Shown in pieces: positions 46,004 through 57,214 of a stretch of 64,000 nt of DNA. Position numbers and translations under genes: made by a program. Position 1 is the first letter of the stretch, and each line of letters begins with the position of its first letter. The notes beneath the pieces are model-generated. The model was not told where the DNA came from. It worked only from the letters and a program-made list of their open reading frames with translations, and did not search any database. The DNA is from Nothopassalora personata (taxonomy: Eukaryota; Ascomycota; Dothideomycetes; Mycosphaerellales; Mycosphaerellaceae), in contig CM066289.1 of NCBI GenBank assembly GCA_033816765.1, positions 1,612,001 through 1,676,000 of the forward strand, written 5' to 3'.

Positions 46004-49000
46004 TTAGTCCTCCTTTGGTGAGCTGTCACATTGTTAGCGAATGCATGCGAAGACCGTTTCGGTCGGGCTGACTTACTTCGGCGAATATGCCGGGCTGGTA
46101 GGGCTGTGTTGCGGACTCGTTGGGCTGTACTTGTCAGGCGAGTTTGGCGAGTCGGCGTCCTGAGCAGGACTCGTAGGACTGTAGACTGGTGACCGCGGGC
46201 TGTAGCTTGGAGAGGTCGGCGAGTTACTGCTACCAGCACCGTTGCTGCGGTAAGCCGGGCTTGTGGGAGAGTACGCCGGTGAAGTTGGGCTGTACTGAGG
46301 AGACGTCGGGCTGTATGCAGGCGACGTAGGCGAGTACTTGGGTGACGTCGCACTGCCTGGAGCATGCGCTGGTGACGTCGGACTGTAGTTTGGCGAGGTG
46401 GGAGAGTATGAAGGCGACGTCGGCGAGTACGAGGGCGACGTCGGGCTGTAGGAGGGTGATGTCGGCGACACCTTGCTGCCACGGCCCCCACCGCTGTATG
46501 CGGGCGACGTCGGTGAGTACGTTGGAGACGTCGGCGTGTATGCCGGACTGGCAGGTGAGTATGTTGGAGACGTCGGCGCGTAGGCTGGGCTCGTAATGCC
46601 AGCTGCCGGCGAGGTTGGGGAGTAGTTGCCGTAGCTGGGTGAGGTCGGCGAGTACCCGTATGCTGGCGATGTCGGGCTCATGCCGCTGAATGGACTGGTT
46701 GGAGCGTAGCCTGGACTCATGCCGCCGCTGTATGGGCTCATGCCACCGCTGAAGCCTCCGCCGTAGGCAGTCAGGCCGCCACCCTCGTCTTGACCAGGGT
46801 TGATGATGGGCGAGAAGCTTGCGCCATAGTCTGGGCCAGCAAAGCCGCTCTCTGACATTGGCGAACCAACGTCGTAGGGAGTCATCGCACCCTCGGCCAT
46901 TGGAGAACCAGCGCCGCCCATGCCCATCTGCTGCACTGGACGCTGTGTAGCACTGACAGTCTTCAACATCTCTGTGTCGAGCAACATATCGAACTCGCCG
47001 GTACCGCTAGGTGCCAGCTGGCCGAGGATGATGTTTTCAGACACACCTCGGCAGTCGTCGAGCTCTCCAGATGATGCTGCATCGAACAGGATCTCAACAG
47101 TCTCTTCGAAGGAACAGCGCATGAGTGCACCAGTGTCGGATCTGTTGATACCGTGGCGAGTGACGGCCATCAGCTCACCTCTCGCGCACATGACATCGCA
47201 CAAGATGGCCATGTGTCGATGGTTGACGTACGAACCGTCGTTAGTCAACACATCCTTCATCTCCCGCATCAAAGAAGCGCGGACGGCTTCAATGCCAAAC
47301 ACTTTCATGATCGACTGGAAGTGATTGCAAGTCGTTCTCGTGGAGTCGACTCCTTCAACAGCGAGGATGTCCTTCAAGTTGACGCCATCGGTGTCAAGAA
47401 GCCACTCCTCACAATTCTTGTCTTGCGTCGAGAACTTGAGAGCGCCGTCGGGGGCTTCGTAAAGTTTTGCAGCCCTGGACACGAAAGCGCGGCGGACGCC
47501 TGGAACACCACGAAGCACGACAGTATCGAGCATGTGGGCCTCAAGACGCTTCAGGGTGTCTTCCTCTTCTTCGGTGTCTTCGTCATCTTTGTTCGATCCT
47601 CCAGTGTTCATGCGAACACGAATGATAGATTCATCGGCGTTGTCATCAGAGAAGATGACTGCGACATCGCCACCGAACATCTCCTTGATCTTGTTGGCCA
47701 CATCCGTGACGGTCAAGCCCTTGTCGAGCAGCTGCGCTCGTCCAAGCGTAATGCGCAGAAGCCACTTGCCTTGCATATCAGGGTTCTCATTGTCATCTGG
47801 AATGATGAAGTGGGCTTCGACCATGTCCTTGTCGGCATCGATGACTGTGCTCTGGACATCTGGATCGTAGTAGATCTCGGTCTCGTCAGTTACACCCCTC
47901 AAGCTGGTGAATTCGACCCTAGATCGAAGCTCCTTCGCGTTGAGGTCGGAATAAGCCCTGTCCGACTCTTGATAGACCTTCATGTTGGGTGTCTTGATGT
48001 TCTCGGCCACGTTCAAGATTTCCTTAAGACGCGGCACACCCTTGGTGGTGGTCTTTGCCGTCACACCAGCTAAATGGAATGTGTTCAGCGTCATCTGAGT
48101 GGCTGGTTCTCCAATCGACTGCGCAGCCAAGACACCAACCATTTCGCCAGGACTGACAAGTGCTCGCAAGAACCGGTTCTCAATGTCTCCAAGAATGTTG
48201 TCCAGTGCCAACTTGCTCAGATGATCCTCGTTGACGAGACGCTTGAAGGCCAAGCGAGATCGGAACAACGCCTTGCACAAGAGAGTTGCATTGAGGTCGG
48301 CTTCAATGGACAAGGGGTCAGTTCCACGGATGACCTGCAGACGGTCGAGCAATGCCGCGACCTTTGGAATAGTCTCACGCGGGTCGAGATCGCTCTTGCT
48401 GTTGTCGTTGATCTTGAACTTGTCTTTCGCGTTCATGATCATGCGGCTGAGGTTCAGTGGAAGATATCTCTGCTCTTTGTCGTCATCCACACTCTTACGA
48501 ATCTTGTCTCGGTCGTTTGTGATGGCCTCGTATTCCGCATCGAAAAACTTCTGCACGTCAACGTCTCCGACCAATTCGCCGGCCATCTCCAGCATGTTGG
48601 GTGAAAGTCGCTGGTCCTTGCTGCCTGGGTTGATGACATCGAGCTTGTACTTCTTGTCGAACTGCTCATGTGAAGCGGCGATGATAGACAGCGGTTGCTC
48701 CTCAATGAACATGGCGTCAAGTCCATCTTCACCATAGGCGAATTGAAGAATGTCGCCCAGAGAGTTACGAACAGTACTGTCATACTTGATCATGACTTCC
48801 TCCAAAGCCTTGACAAGACGACGCTGAATGTAACCAGTCTCGGCAGTCTTGACAGCGGTGTCAATGAGACCTTCACGACCTCCCATGGCGTGGAAGAAAA
48901 ACTCTTGCGGTGTCAAGCCACGCAAGTATGAGTTCTCGACGAATCCTCTTGATGCTGGCGAGTAGTCATCCTTGGGGAAGTGAGGCAGCACTCGGTACTT

Positions 49001-51526
49001 GAAGCCGAACGGCAGACGCTTGCCTTCAAGCGATTGCTGTCCAACGGCAGCCGTCATTTGTGAGACGTTCGTGGTTGAACCCTTCGATCCAGACTTGACC
49101 ATGATTCCAACGTTGTTGCAGGCGTTCATGTGCTTGTACGCAACATCTCCGGATTTGTTTCGAGCATTGTCGAGCGCAGCTTTCGTCTTGGACTCGAAGG
49201 TCTCTCTGATGGTCATGCCGGGAGCAGGTTCCAACTCGTTAGCTTGGACCGCTGTCTCGAGTTCGCTGACCTCGCCCTTCTCGTTGATGATTTCTTCCTC
49301 GATCTTGCCGACCATGAAATCATCGGGAATGGTGTCACCAATACCGACGCTGAAGCCATTGTGCAATAGCCAGTAGCAGACGATCCGCTGAGCGGCGTTG
49401 AAAAACTCGACCGCTGCATCAGGTCCACGGTCGTTGAAGATGCAGTGGACGACACCACCACCGGAAGCACCGACGATGCCCTTGACCATACGACCCCAGA
49501 TGATCTCGCCGTTCTGGATCACGAGGCCGTCGTCTTTCTCTTCCTTCAGAGGCATGTGATCCTTCTTCGGGCGGAGAATGTTCAGACCGGCTGGAAGAGC
49601 AAGCGATGCTATCTGCTTACCAGTCCAGCGCGGAAGTGGCTTGATGATCGCTGGTGTAGGCACGACACCATCCCAGCCGGGCACCCAAAGAAGAATGTTC
49701 ATGACTTGCTCGTAGTCAATGAAGACATCCCGTCGAGTCATCATGTAGATACCCGCCATGGTGTCCTGGACGATACCCATCAGAGGTCCGTTCTTCTGCG
49801 GCGACACAATATTGTGCGGCACGGCGCAGAGATTGGCGACCTCGGCTCGGGTCTCATGACTCTGCGGAACGTGCAAGTTCATCTCGTCACCATCGAAATC
49901 GGCGTTGTAGGGCGATGTGACCGACAAGTTGAGACGGAAAGTCGAGTAAGGCATGACCTTGACTCTGTGACCCATCATAGACTCCTTGTGCAGCGATGGT
50001 TGACGGTTGAAGATGATGTAGTCGTTGTCCACCACGTGTCGCTCTACAATCCAACCGAGCTGCAAGCTGATCTCGCCGGCGCGCTTGTGGTATCGAAGAT
50101 CGATACGCGAACCATCTTCGCGAATGATGAACTTCGCACCTGGGTGCTCGAGTGGTCCATTCCGAACCAGGCCTTGCAGCTTGTGGATGTTGTAGACGGT
50201 AACGCGCTCAGGGAAGGTGAGTACTCGAGCAATCGATCTTGGAACACCAACTTGATCAAGATCCAAGTTAGGGTCACCGGTGATAACGGTACGTGCAGAG
50301 AAGTCGACACGCTTGCCCATCAAGTTACCACGAAGACGACCTTCCTTGGACTTTAATCGTGCTCGAATAGCCTTCAGTGGGCGACCAGTCTTCTGTTGTG
50401 CTCGCGGCAAGCCAGCGATGTCGTTGTCCATATAGGTGGCAACATGGTACTGCAGTAGCGTGGTGAATTCTTCGTGGATGTGCTGTGGTGAGCCTTCTTG
50501 CTCGCAGCGCCGAACATTCGAGTTGGCACGGATGATGTCAGACAACTTGTAGGTTAAGTCGTCTTCGGATCGCATGCCCTGGCTGGTACCGTCGACCGAG
50601 ATGCTGGGTCGAACTGCTGGTGGGGGCACAGGTAGCACAGTCAGGATCATCCACTCCGGACGGGCATAGTCGACGTTCAGGCCGAGTGTGGCAAGGTCCT
50701 CCTCCGAGATGTTTCGGAAGATGTTCAGAGCCATTTGTGGTGTGATCGGACGCTTCTCAAGACCAGCATCGTCACCAGTCTCTTCGTTCTTCGCCATCTT
50801 CCAGGTACCGATAAGCTTGAGCTGTTCCTTGCGAATCGTCGGCTGGATGTTACCACAGCCGCCGTGGCCAGCTTCCTTGGGCTTCTTTAGATCCTCGCCG
50901 AAGTTGGCCTCGTCCTTGTCGGGTTCAGCATCGGCTGCACACTCCGTCTTACCCTTGCAAAGCTTCGTGATTTGTTCAAACCGTCGCTTCGGGTCGCGAA
51001 GCCTCTTGGCCATTGCGAATGCAGGAGTGCGCTGTTGTAGAGCTTCGTGTAAGTAATGAACATGGAATGTGAAGACTCACCTTAGGAAAGAAACAAAAGA
51101 ACTCTGCGACTTACTTCATCGTCCAAGAGCTTCCCGCAGTTGTGGCATACAGACTCGAGTATCTTCTTGATCTTGGTGATGAAGCCTATTTCACGTGATA
51201 GTCAGTGCGTGAGAACATGGTGCCAGGCTTCCACTGCACCACTTACCGACGTGGAAAACAGGAACAGCCAGCTCGATGTGGCCAAAGTGACCAGGACACT
51301 CCAGCTGTTCCTCTCCGCAAGTACCACACCGGTTATTACGGTCGATAGTGCCGAGTTTTGGGTCGTTCAAGCCCTTCTCCCGCGGCCGATTGCGCTGCTC
51401 GTCCATGGTTTCTGGGTACTCGATGTGGCACACACTCATGTTCTTGATCTCCTCCGGTGAGAAGAGTCCGAACTGGATCTCCTGCACCGTTTTGAGCGGC
51501 GCCAAGGACTTGATGAAGCCCGACAT
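46004..51526 (-). CDS. RPB1: RNA polymerase II largest subunit
   Basis: Catalytic subunit of RNA polymerase II. Four exons: 51526..51247, 51185..51115, 51031..46077 and 46022..46004; introns of 61, 83 and 54 nt. Together they encode 1774 residues. Zinc-binding N terminus: [15 protein letters not shown] in exon 1 and CHNCGK in exon 2. The active-site loop [13 protein letters not shown] holds the three catalytic Asp. Trigger-loop and bridge-helix regions ([32 protein letters not shown]) are intact. The C-terminal domain, about 46080-46760, is made of about 25-30 heptads related to YSPTSPS, many of them degenerate ([29 protein letters not shown]). Without the last intron the protein would end YSPK; the 19-nt last exon gives the ending SPNSPKED, which fits the family. 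It is divergent from SWD1. Confidence 0.96.
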
Positions 51527-52464
51527 GATGGCGGTTGACGGTGGTTGTGTGAGTGACGAGTTTCTCGTGTCGTTTCCGACGTACCCCTAGCCACTGCCTT
51601 GGTGCGGCGAGTTGGTTTCTTTGACGACGATGCGCTTTGTGTTGGCGCGTCGCTTCACTTTCTGAGCCCGAACTCGCTGTCCGCCACCTCCCCGATCAAC
51701 ACCACGCGACCCAAGTGAAGGCCGCTGCGCGCCTGGCGCCTTCAAACACTCCTCGGCGACCTCTATGATTGCTGCCTCGTCGACGGTGTGACGGCCCGCG
51801 TTCGGGATGATGCGCGCGATGCGCTGGTAAGAATGTCGATGCCGGTCGTCTCGCGTGCGCCCGAGTGGCTCGTGGGTCAATTCAATCGCAGGCCCGCCGG
51901 CGACTGAAAAGTGGTGACAATCGGAGTCCCGTGTTCTACGCGTGTCGCAGTCGCAATATCGCGGCGGACTCGGCGATATTGGATGGGGTGGGCGGATGGT
52001 GAGGGTGGGTGTTGTGGTGACGGTGCAGTCCAGGCAGCGGAGGGCGTACACGAAAGATCAAAGCGGGTGGCCCGTGCGTCACTTTGCGGCTAAAGTCTTT
52101 GGTCCCCACCTGCACAGCTGTGACTCCCCCCACCACCCGGTGCGGTGCGGTGTGGTGTGGTGCGGTGCGGTGCGGTGCGGTGCGGTGCGGTGGTAAGAAT
52201 GTTTCTGCGCAAGTTGTGGTAGGATCGCGACCACTGCGTGTGTCGGTGCAGCGAGTTGTCAGGAAGGTCTGTGGCAAGCTCAGTGTAGATTCCACGTGCA
52301 CCTCTTCCCTTGACAAGCTATTCACCACCGCCATCAGTCACCTTCACGTCTGCCTCGTCGCATAGACGCACGTGCTGAGATGATGATGATGATGATGAAG
52401 ATGGTCACGCCGCACTCATGACTCACTACAGGCAGCATCCTACTACCACTCACACCAGCACACG
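51527..52464. promoter_or_regulatory. Shared promoter region of RPB1 and SWD1
   Basis: 938 bp between two divergent start codons. It holds a GGTGC pentamer array (about 52139-52192) and a GAT run (52378..52399). The minus-strand frame 51587..52051 is not protein-like. Confidence 0.6.
52139..52192. repeat. GGTGC pentanucleotide array
   Basis: About ten copies of GGTGC with two GGTGT variants, within the RPB1/SWD1 intergenic region. Confidence 0.9.
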
Positions 52465-53901
52465 ATGAACCTGCCACTGTCCGATCCCGTGCTGCTCGCC
52501 CAGGACATCCCCGAGACGCTCACAGCGCGCCTGCGATCTTCCGGCCAAGCAGTGTGCATCCGCTTCTCGCACCGTGGCGATCTGCTGGCTTCTGGCACTG
52601 CCAAGGGCACCATAGCCATCTTCGATCTCGAGACGAACGGCGTCGCGCGCAAACTCAAAGGCCACACCGCCGGCCGCACCGTACAATCGCTGTCGTGGGA
52701 GAGGAGTGGGAGATATCTGCTGAGCAGCAGTGTCGACTGGAAGGTCATCCTGTGGGACCTGAAAGATGGCAGCAGAGTGCGCACCGTCAATCTGGGTGCA
52801 CCCGTCTACATCGCAGAGCTGCACCCGGCAAACTCGATGATGTGCGTCGCAGCGCTCTACGAGTACCGACCAGTGCTTGCAGACTTCACCGACAACAAGA
52901 ACATCAAGCAAATGGCCTTACCCAACCTGCCCAAACGAGCGCCACACGAGATTGAGGCTAATGAGAAGGCGGATGCTAAGCACTTCACCACTGTCGCTGC
53001 TTTCACTCCCAATGGATCCCACATCATCACCGGTACAACGAAAGGATGGCTGAACGTGATCGATGCGCACACGCGAGAGACGGTCTACAGCAACCGCCTG
53101 TGCTCCAAGCCGATCCTGCTTATTCGCCTCAGCAGTTCCGGGCGAGACCTGCTTGTGAACGCCTCTGATACTATCATTCGCACCATCAAGCTGCCCGACC
53201 TGTCCGATCCAAAGCTCCAATCCGACAGCATTCGCCTAGAGGTGGAACACAAGTTCCAGGATGTTGTCAACCGCCTGTCCTGGAATCACGTCGCGTTCAG
53301 CAGCAATGCCGACTACGTTATGGCCTCCACCCTCATGAACCACGACATCTACATCTGGGAGCGCGGCCACGGTTCATTGGTCAAGATTCTTGAAGGACCC
53401 AAGGAGGAGTTGGGTGCAGTCGAATGGCATCCCACACGACCGTTCGTGGCTGCGACTGGCGTAGAGAGTGGTAAGATCTATCTCTGGTCAATAAACACAC
53501 CGCAAAGGTGGTCAGCGCTGGCGCCGGACTTCGTTGAGGTGGAAGAGAATCATGAGTACATCGAGAAAGAAGACGAGTTCGACATACACGACACGGCAGA
53601 ACTGCAGAAGAGACGGCTGGATCAAGAAGATGAAGACGTAGATGTGCTCACAGTCGATGAAGAACAGCTGGAGCGCGAAGGGAAGATCAATAAGGGGACT
53701 GGCGAAACGTTCCGCATGCCGGTGCTCTTGGACATGGACGATAGCGACAGCGAGGATGAGATGGTAGCCATCGGAGCAGGTCAATTCAGGAGGAAGAGCA
53801 CAGCGCAAGCTGACGATCTCGACTTTGCGGACGGCGATGGTGCGAATGGGGACGTCGAGACGAACGGCCATGCTGGGACGAAGAGGCGGCGCGGTGATTG
53901 A
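52465..53901 (+). CDS. SWD1: COMPASS subunit Swd1 (RbBP5-like WD40 protein)
   Basis: WD40 beta-propeller subunit of the Set1/COMPASS histone H3K4 methyltransferase, homologous to human RbBP5. One exon, 478 residues. The N terminus (MNLPLSDPVLLAQDIPETL) and the first blade (RFSHRGDLLASGTAKGTIAIFD) match the family. Further blades include SWERSGRYLLSSSVDWKVILWDL, FTPNGSHIITGTTKGWLNVID and WHPTRPFVAATGVESGKIYLW. After the propeller comes the conserved hinge (SALAPDFVEVEENHEYIEKEDEFDI), which in RbBP5 contacts the methyltransferase and Ash2. The acidic C-terminal tail ends in KRRRGD, a possible nuclear signal. Confidence 0.92.
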   Translation: MNLPLSDPVLLAQDIPETLTARLRSSGQAVCIRFSHRGDLLASGTAKGTIAIFDLETNGVARKLKGHTAGRTVQSLSWERSGRYLLSSSVDWKVILWDLKDGSRVRTVNLGAPVYIAELHPANSMMCVAALYEYRPVLADFTDNKNIKQMALPNLPKRAPHEIEANEKADAKHFTTVAAFTPNGSHIITGTTKGWLNVIDAHTRETVYSNRLCSKPILLIRLSSSGRDLLVNASDTIIRTIKLPDLSDPKLQSDSIRLEVEHKFQDVVNRLSWNHVAFSSNADYVMASTLMNHDIYIWERGHGSLVKILEGPKEELGAVEWHPTRPFVAATGVESGKIYLWSINTPQRWSALAPDFVEVEENHEYIEKEDEFDIHDTAELQKRRLDQEDEDVDVLTVDEEQLEREGKINKGTGETFRMPVLLDMDDSDSEDEMVAIGAGQFRRKSTAQADDLDFADGDGANGDVETNGHAGTKRRRGD

Positions 53902-54462
53902 ACGAGATGAGCAAGATGTGGAAAAAGAAAGCAAGTTGCTTCGACGACGCCAGCCATAACGACTGCGTCAGGAGCCTCGTATGAACAATGCCGTTCAAGC
54001 GCACCACCTCGCAAGATCACTCGTATTAACAATGATGCCGACGGCGAGTATCCACAGCGAGCTGTATACCATCGAGTCGGACCATGTCCGGTCGATATAG
54101 CTCTATGTGTGCAGTATAGTGTGTCCTTCACCCTGTAGCCAAGCCAGTGGCCAAGAGACACAAGTAATCCCGGCAGCAGGACTTGCAAGGTTGCTACAAT
54201 AGCGTTCGAGCTACCCGAGACCTCACTTTGCATTTTGAGAGGCGGCAGGCACGCACTGCCCAAGTGCGCCGCTGTAACCCATCAATCGAGACGAACATCC
54301 AGATATAAAGCGCCTCGTCACAGAGTGGTTTGAAAAATTCTGACCAGCAATACCGAAAGTGCTATCCAACCACCTAGCATAACAACTAATCACATCAAAT
54401 CCACGTCATGACCCATTAATTCTCATCCTCTCCACAGTCCGTCCACCAGACCAGACATCCCC
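53902..54462. other. Intergenic between convergent SWD1 and GMC genes
   Basis: 0.56 kb with no gene or clear repeat. Confidence 0.5.
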
Positions 54463-56334
54463 TCAAGCCCAATCCTCCTGAATCGTCCCCGCCGCCTTCT
54501 CCGCCACGCCGAACAAACTACTGCTCAAATGCGCACTCAACTGAATCGGCACCACACTCGCATCCACAACTCTCACATTCCTCACCCCGTACACCCTAAA
54601 CCTCGAATCCACCACACCCCCAAACTCCTCCTTCATCATCGCCAACGTGGCAACGTAATGCCACACGCTCGTGAAACTCCCCTTAACCCACTCTTCCCAC
54701 TCCTTCGCACCTGCGCCCTCAGGAACGACATCTTTGCCCGGGGTGATTTCATCAAGGATATAATCCGATAGAGGCTGCGTCTCGAAGACTTCACGGGACT
54801 GCTGGTTGATGGCAGTTTGGAAAGCGAGGTCCAGAGGGTGGCGGAAGTAGGAGGGGTGGACGGTGGGATGTTGCCATGGGTCCGCGGAGTGGATGTGGCA
54901 GGTTCCACGGGAGAGGACGATGAGGTTCCAGTTGTCGATTCCGACTTGGTCCGTGTCGGGGTTGATGGTGAAGAAGACTTCGACGGCGGCGGAGTCAGTG
55001 GTCTCGAAGAGGTTTTCGAGCTGGGTGCGGAGGATTGTGTAAGTGGCGCTGCCGTTGGCGACGAGGCCTTCGGATTCCAGGGTGTTGGCGTAGTCTTGGA
55101 GCCCGGAGAGGCTGGTGGCGTACAGTTCGTCTGCTCTTTCACGGAGGATTTGGCGCGCGGAGGGAAATGAGATGGCGGATGGGGGTCCGGTGCCGTTGTG
55201 GTCTGTGTCGGGTTTGGCGGTGAAGGTGAGGGTGTTTTTAGTTTGCTCCTGCATGTGCTTTCCTACACCGGAAAGGTTCAGCCGTGGCGTGATACCAGCC
55301 GCTTGGAGGATAGTCGGGTCGCCCACGCCAGAGAGCTCGAGAATTTGGGGGCTTTGCAAAGAGCCAGCAGCCAGCAGAACTTCACGGCGTGCTTTGACAG
55401 TGTGGATGGTGCTGTTTGGGGAGGACTGGAAGTGGACTCCGTCAGCGACCAGCTCTCCTTGGTCTTCTTTCCAGGCGATTTCGGTCACACGGTGGTCGGT
55501 GAGGATGACGAAGTTGTCTCTTTGCTGCACCTGTTGTTGTGCGTATTGAGTAAACGCGCTTGAGCGGTTCTGCCACTCGTCGTAGTGCAGCATGTTAGGG
55601 ATGATCGTCGCACCCGTCGTGACACCAGATGCAGCGTCAGAATTTCTTGTAAGGTTCTCCCAGACGCGCTGCGAAGCCTCGAGTGCTGGCAGCTGAGTTC
55701 CTCCAAACATGTGGGCACCGAAGGACACATCGATAGGTCCGCCATAGCCGTGATACAAGCTATCGTAATGAGCACCCTTTACGTCTCTTTGCTCAGCAGT
55801 GGGCATGTGAAAGTCCTCAATCTTCAACATGTATTGATTGAACTCGTCCCATCGCCAAGAGGCATCACCATTGAGTGTGGGAAGTACATTATATTGAGAT
55901 CGTGATCCCTTGGTCCAGGAAGCTCCGTTGATGCTGCCAGATCCTCCAAGAGTCTTTCCAGCTATAAGCTGTAGACCGTTGCCGCCTTGCCATTCGACCG
56001 GCGTGGAGTAAATTTGATGATCCAGTTCTTCAGATGCGAAAGCTTGTCCGTAGGTGCGTACATCATTGATTCTCGGGTCGGCATGATTATCATGGCCGAC
56101 TTCGATAACCAAAACAGAGATATTGGGATCCTCGGTAAGACGACTTGCAACAGTCAGGCCTGTCAACCCTCCACCAGCAATGACATAGTCGAATGTGTTG
56201 TTGGCGATGATGGATGAAGAGTTCGTGATGCCCATGCTTGTGGCGTTGAATATTGCAGATGGATATCCTGATGGAACTGCGTTGCTAAGGCCTGCTGCCA
56301 AACCGGCCATAGTAGTGACTGAGAGCTTCATCAT
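54463..56334 (-). CDS. Secreted GMC oxidoreductase
   Basis: Predicted FAD-dependent glucose-methanol-choline oxidoreductase (alcohol or sugar oxidase/dehydrogenase). One exon, 623 residues. A signal peptide is likely (MMKLSVTTMAGLAAGLSNAV). The FAD-binding motif DYVIAGGGLTGLTVASRL is at 49-66, followed by VLVIEVG. GMC signature 1 is around GKTLGGSGSINGASWTKG, and signature 2 is GSLQSPQILELSGVG. The C-terminal catalytic region has SVWHYVATLAM, a first active-site His, and SAHLSSSLFGVAEKAA, with His at the second catalytic position. Several N-glycosylation sites (NSS, NDT-like, NLS, NGT) fit an extracellular enzyme. The substrate is not predictable; aryl-alcohol oxidase and glucose oxidase relatives are both possible. 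Confidence 0.9.
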   Translation of the reverse strand: MMKLSVTTMAGLAAGLSNAVPSGYPSAIFNATSMGITNSSSIIANNTFDYVIAGGGLTGLTVASRLTEDPNISVLVIEVGHDNHADPRINDVRTYGQAFASEELDHQIYSTPVEWQGGNGLQLIAGKTLGGSGSINGASWTKGSRSQYNVLPTLNGDASWRWDEFNQYMLKIEDFHMPTAEQRDVKGAHYDSLYHGYGGPIDVSFGAHMFGGTQLPALEASQRVWENLTRNSDAASGVTTGATIIPNMLHYDEWQNRSSAFTQYAQQQVQQRDNFVILTDHRVTEIAWKEDQGELVADGVHFQSSPNSTIHTVKARREVLLAAGSLQSPQILELSGVGDPTILQAAGITPRLNLSGVGKHMQEQTKNTLTFTAKPDTDHNGTGPPSAISFPSARQILRERADELYATSLSGLQDYANTLESEGLVANGSATYTILRTQLENLFETTDSAAVEVFFTINPDTDQVGIDNWNLIVLSRGTCHIHSADPWQHPTVHPSYFRHPLDLAFQTAINQQSREVFETQPLSDYILDEITPGKDVVPEGAGAKEWEEWVKGSFTSVWHYVATLAMMKEEFGGVVDSRFRVYGVRNVRVVDASVVPIQLSAHLSSSLFGVAEKAAGTIQEDWA

Positions 56335-57214
56335 TGACGATGTAACGCAGTCGCTTGTTGACGATGAGAACGGATACCTACAACGGTACTGCCCGCTTTA
56401 CCTTATATGCGTTTCCATCCAGCTGGGACAGTATTTCCATCTTGCCAAACACAACGTCCTGGCGCGCGCGGGCACAAGCCACGCCAGTCAGTGTCAAAGA
56501 ACTCGCACCCTGTCCGTAATCCGAAAGGCGTAGCAGGAGGCGACTGTGCTCTTGGCTCACGACCATGATGTCTGTCTCGACAGCGACCGCTGCAAGTTGA
56601 TAGCGCTACTGCTCCCAACTGCTTGCAGGCCGTAGTGCTAAGCCTTCTGAGACTTCACACACAGTTTACGCATGCTTCGCCAGGGATCATCGTAAGTCGT
56701 TGAAAGTAAATCCCGAGAGCAACTAAGGTGGTGAGGCTGAGCTGCTAATTGTCCTGACAAGTAGTTGTGCCAAGAGATCGGGTGGCTTATTGGCGAGATT
56801 CTCTCAACGCCATCTCATGTCGATACAGTCTGAAATGTGATGTCATGGTCATGCAAATTGACCTGTGCTGATTGCTGTGGGTATTCGACATTCGGACTTC
56901 CCTGTATCTTGATGCCAACGTGAGTTGTTTCGGCGGTGATGCCGATTTCGTTCTTTGTGTGCAACTCACGAAGTCTAAATGGCTGAGTGCCGGTCAGCAC
57001 GCGGTGGTACCCCGTTCGCGTATCGTTCGTAGTGCGAGCTGCCAGAACTGCCACATGTTTGCGCGTGGCCACGGATCTGCTAGTATTGATGTCGCCTTCC
57101 AAGCTGGCTGCAGGTGTGTCTTGTGATATTGTTCGTACGAATTGCTGAAACCATTTTACGTACATCGCTGCTCGGAAAACACTCAAAGAATCAGACCACG
57201 TGCTCTGGGATCGC
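56335..57214. other. Intergenic, promoter of GMC gene
   Basis: 0.88 kb between two genes on the minus strand, without a supported gene. Confidence 0.5.

Noticed and set aside
47153..48073. Plus-strand ORF of 306 codons, with others at 49445..50356 and 48074..48604
   Set aside because: They lie opposite the well-supported RPB1 coding exon and have no domain likeness.
2926..53901. KDM8-like, ADA3, RPB1 and SWD1 as a chromatin gene cluster
   Set aside because: They are tens of kilobases apart with unrelated genes between and no shared orientation; co-location looks accidental.
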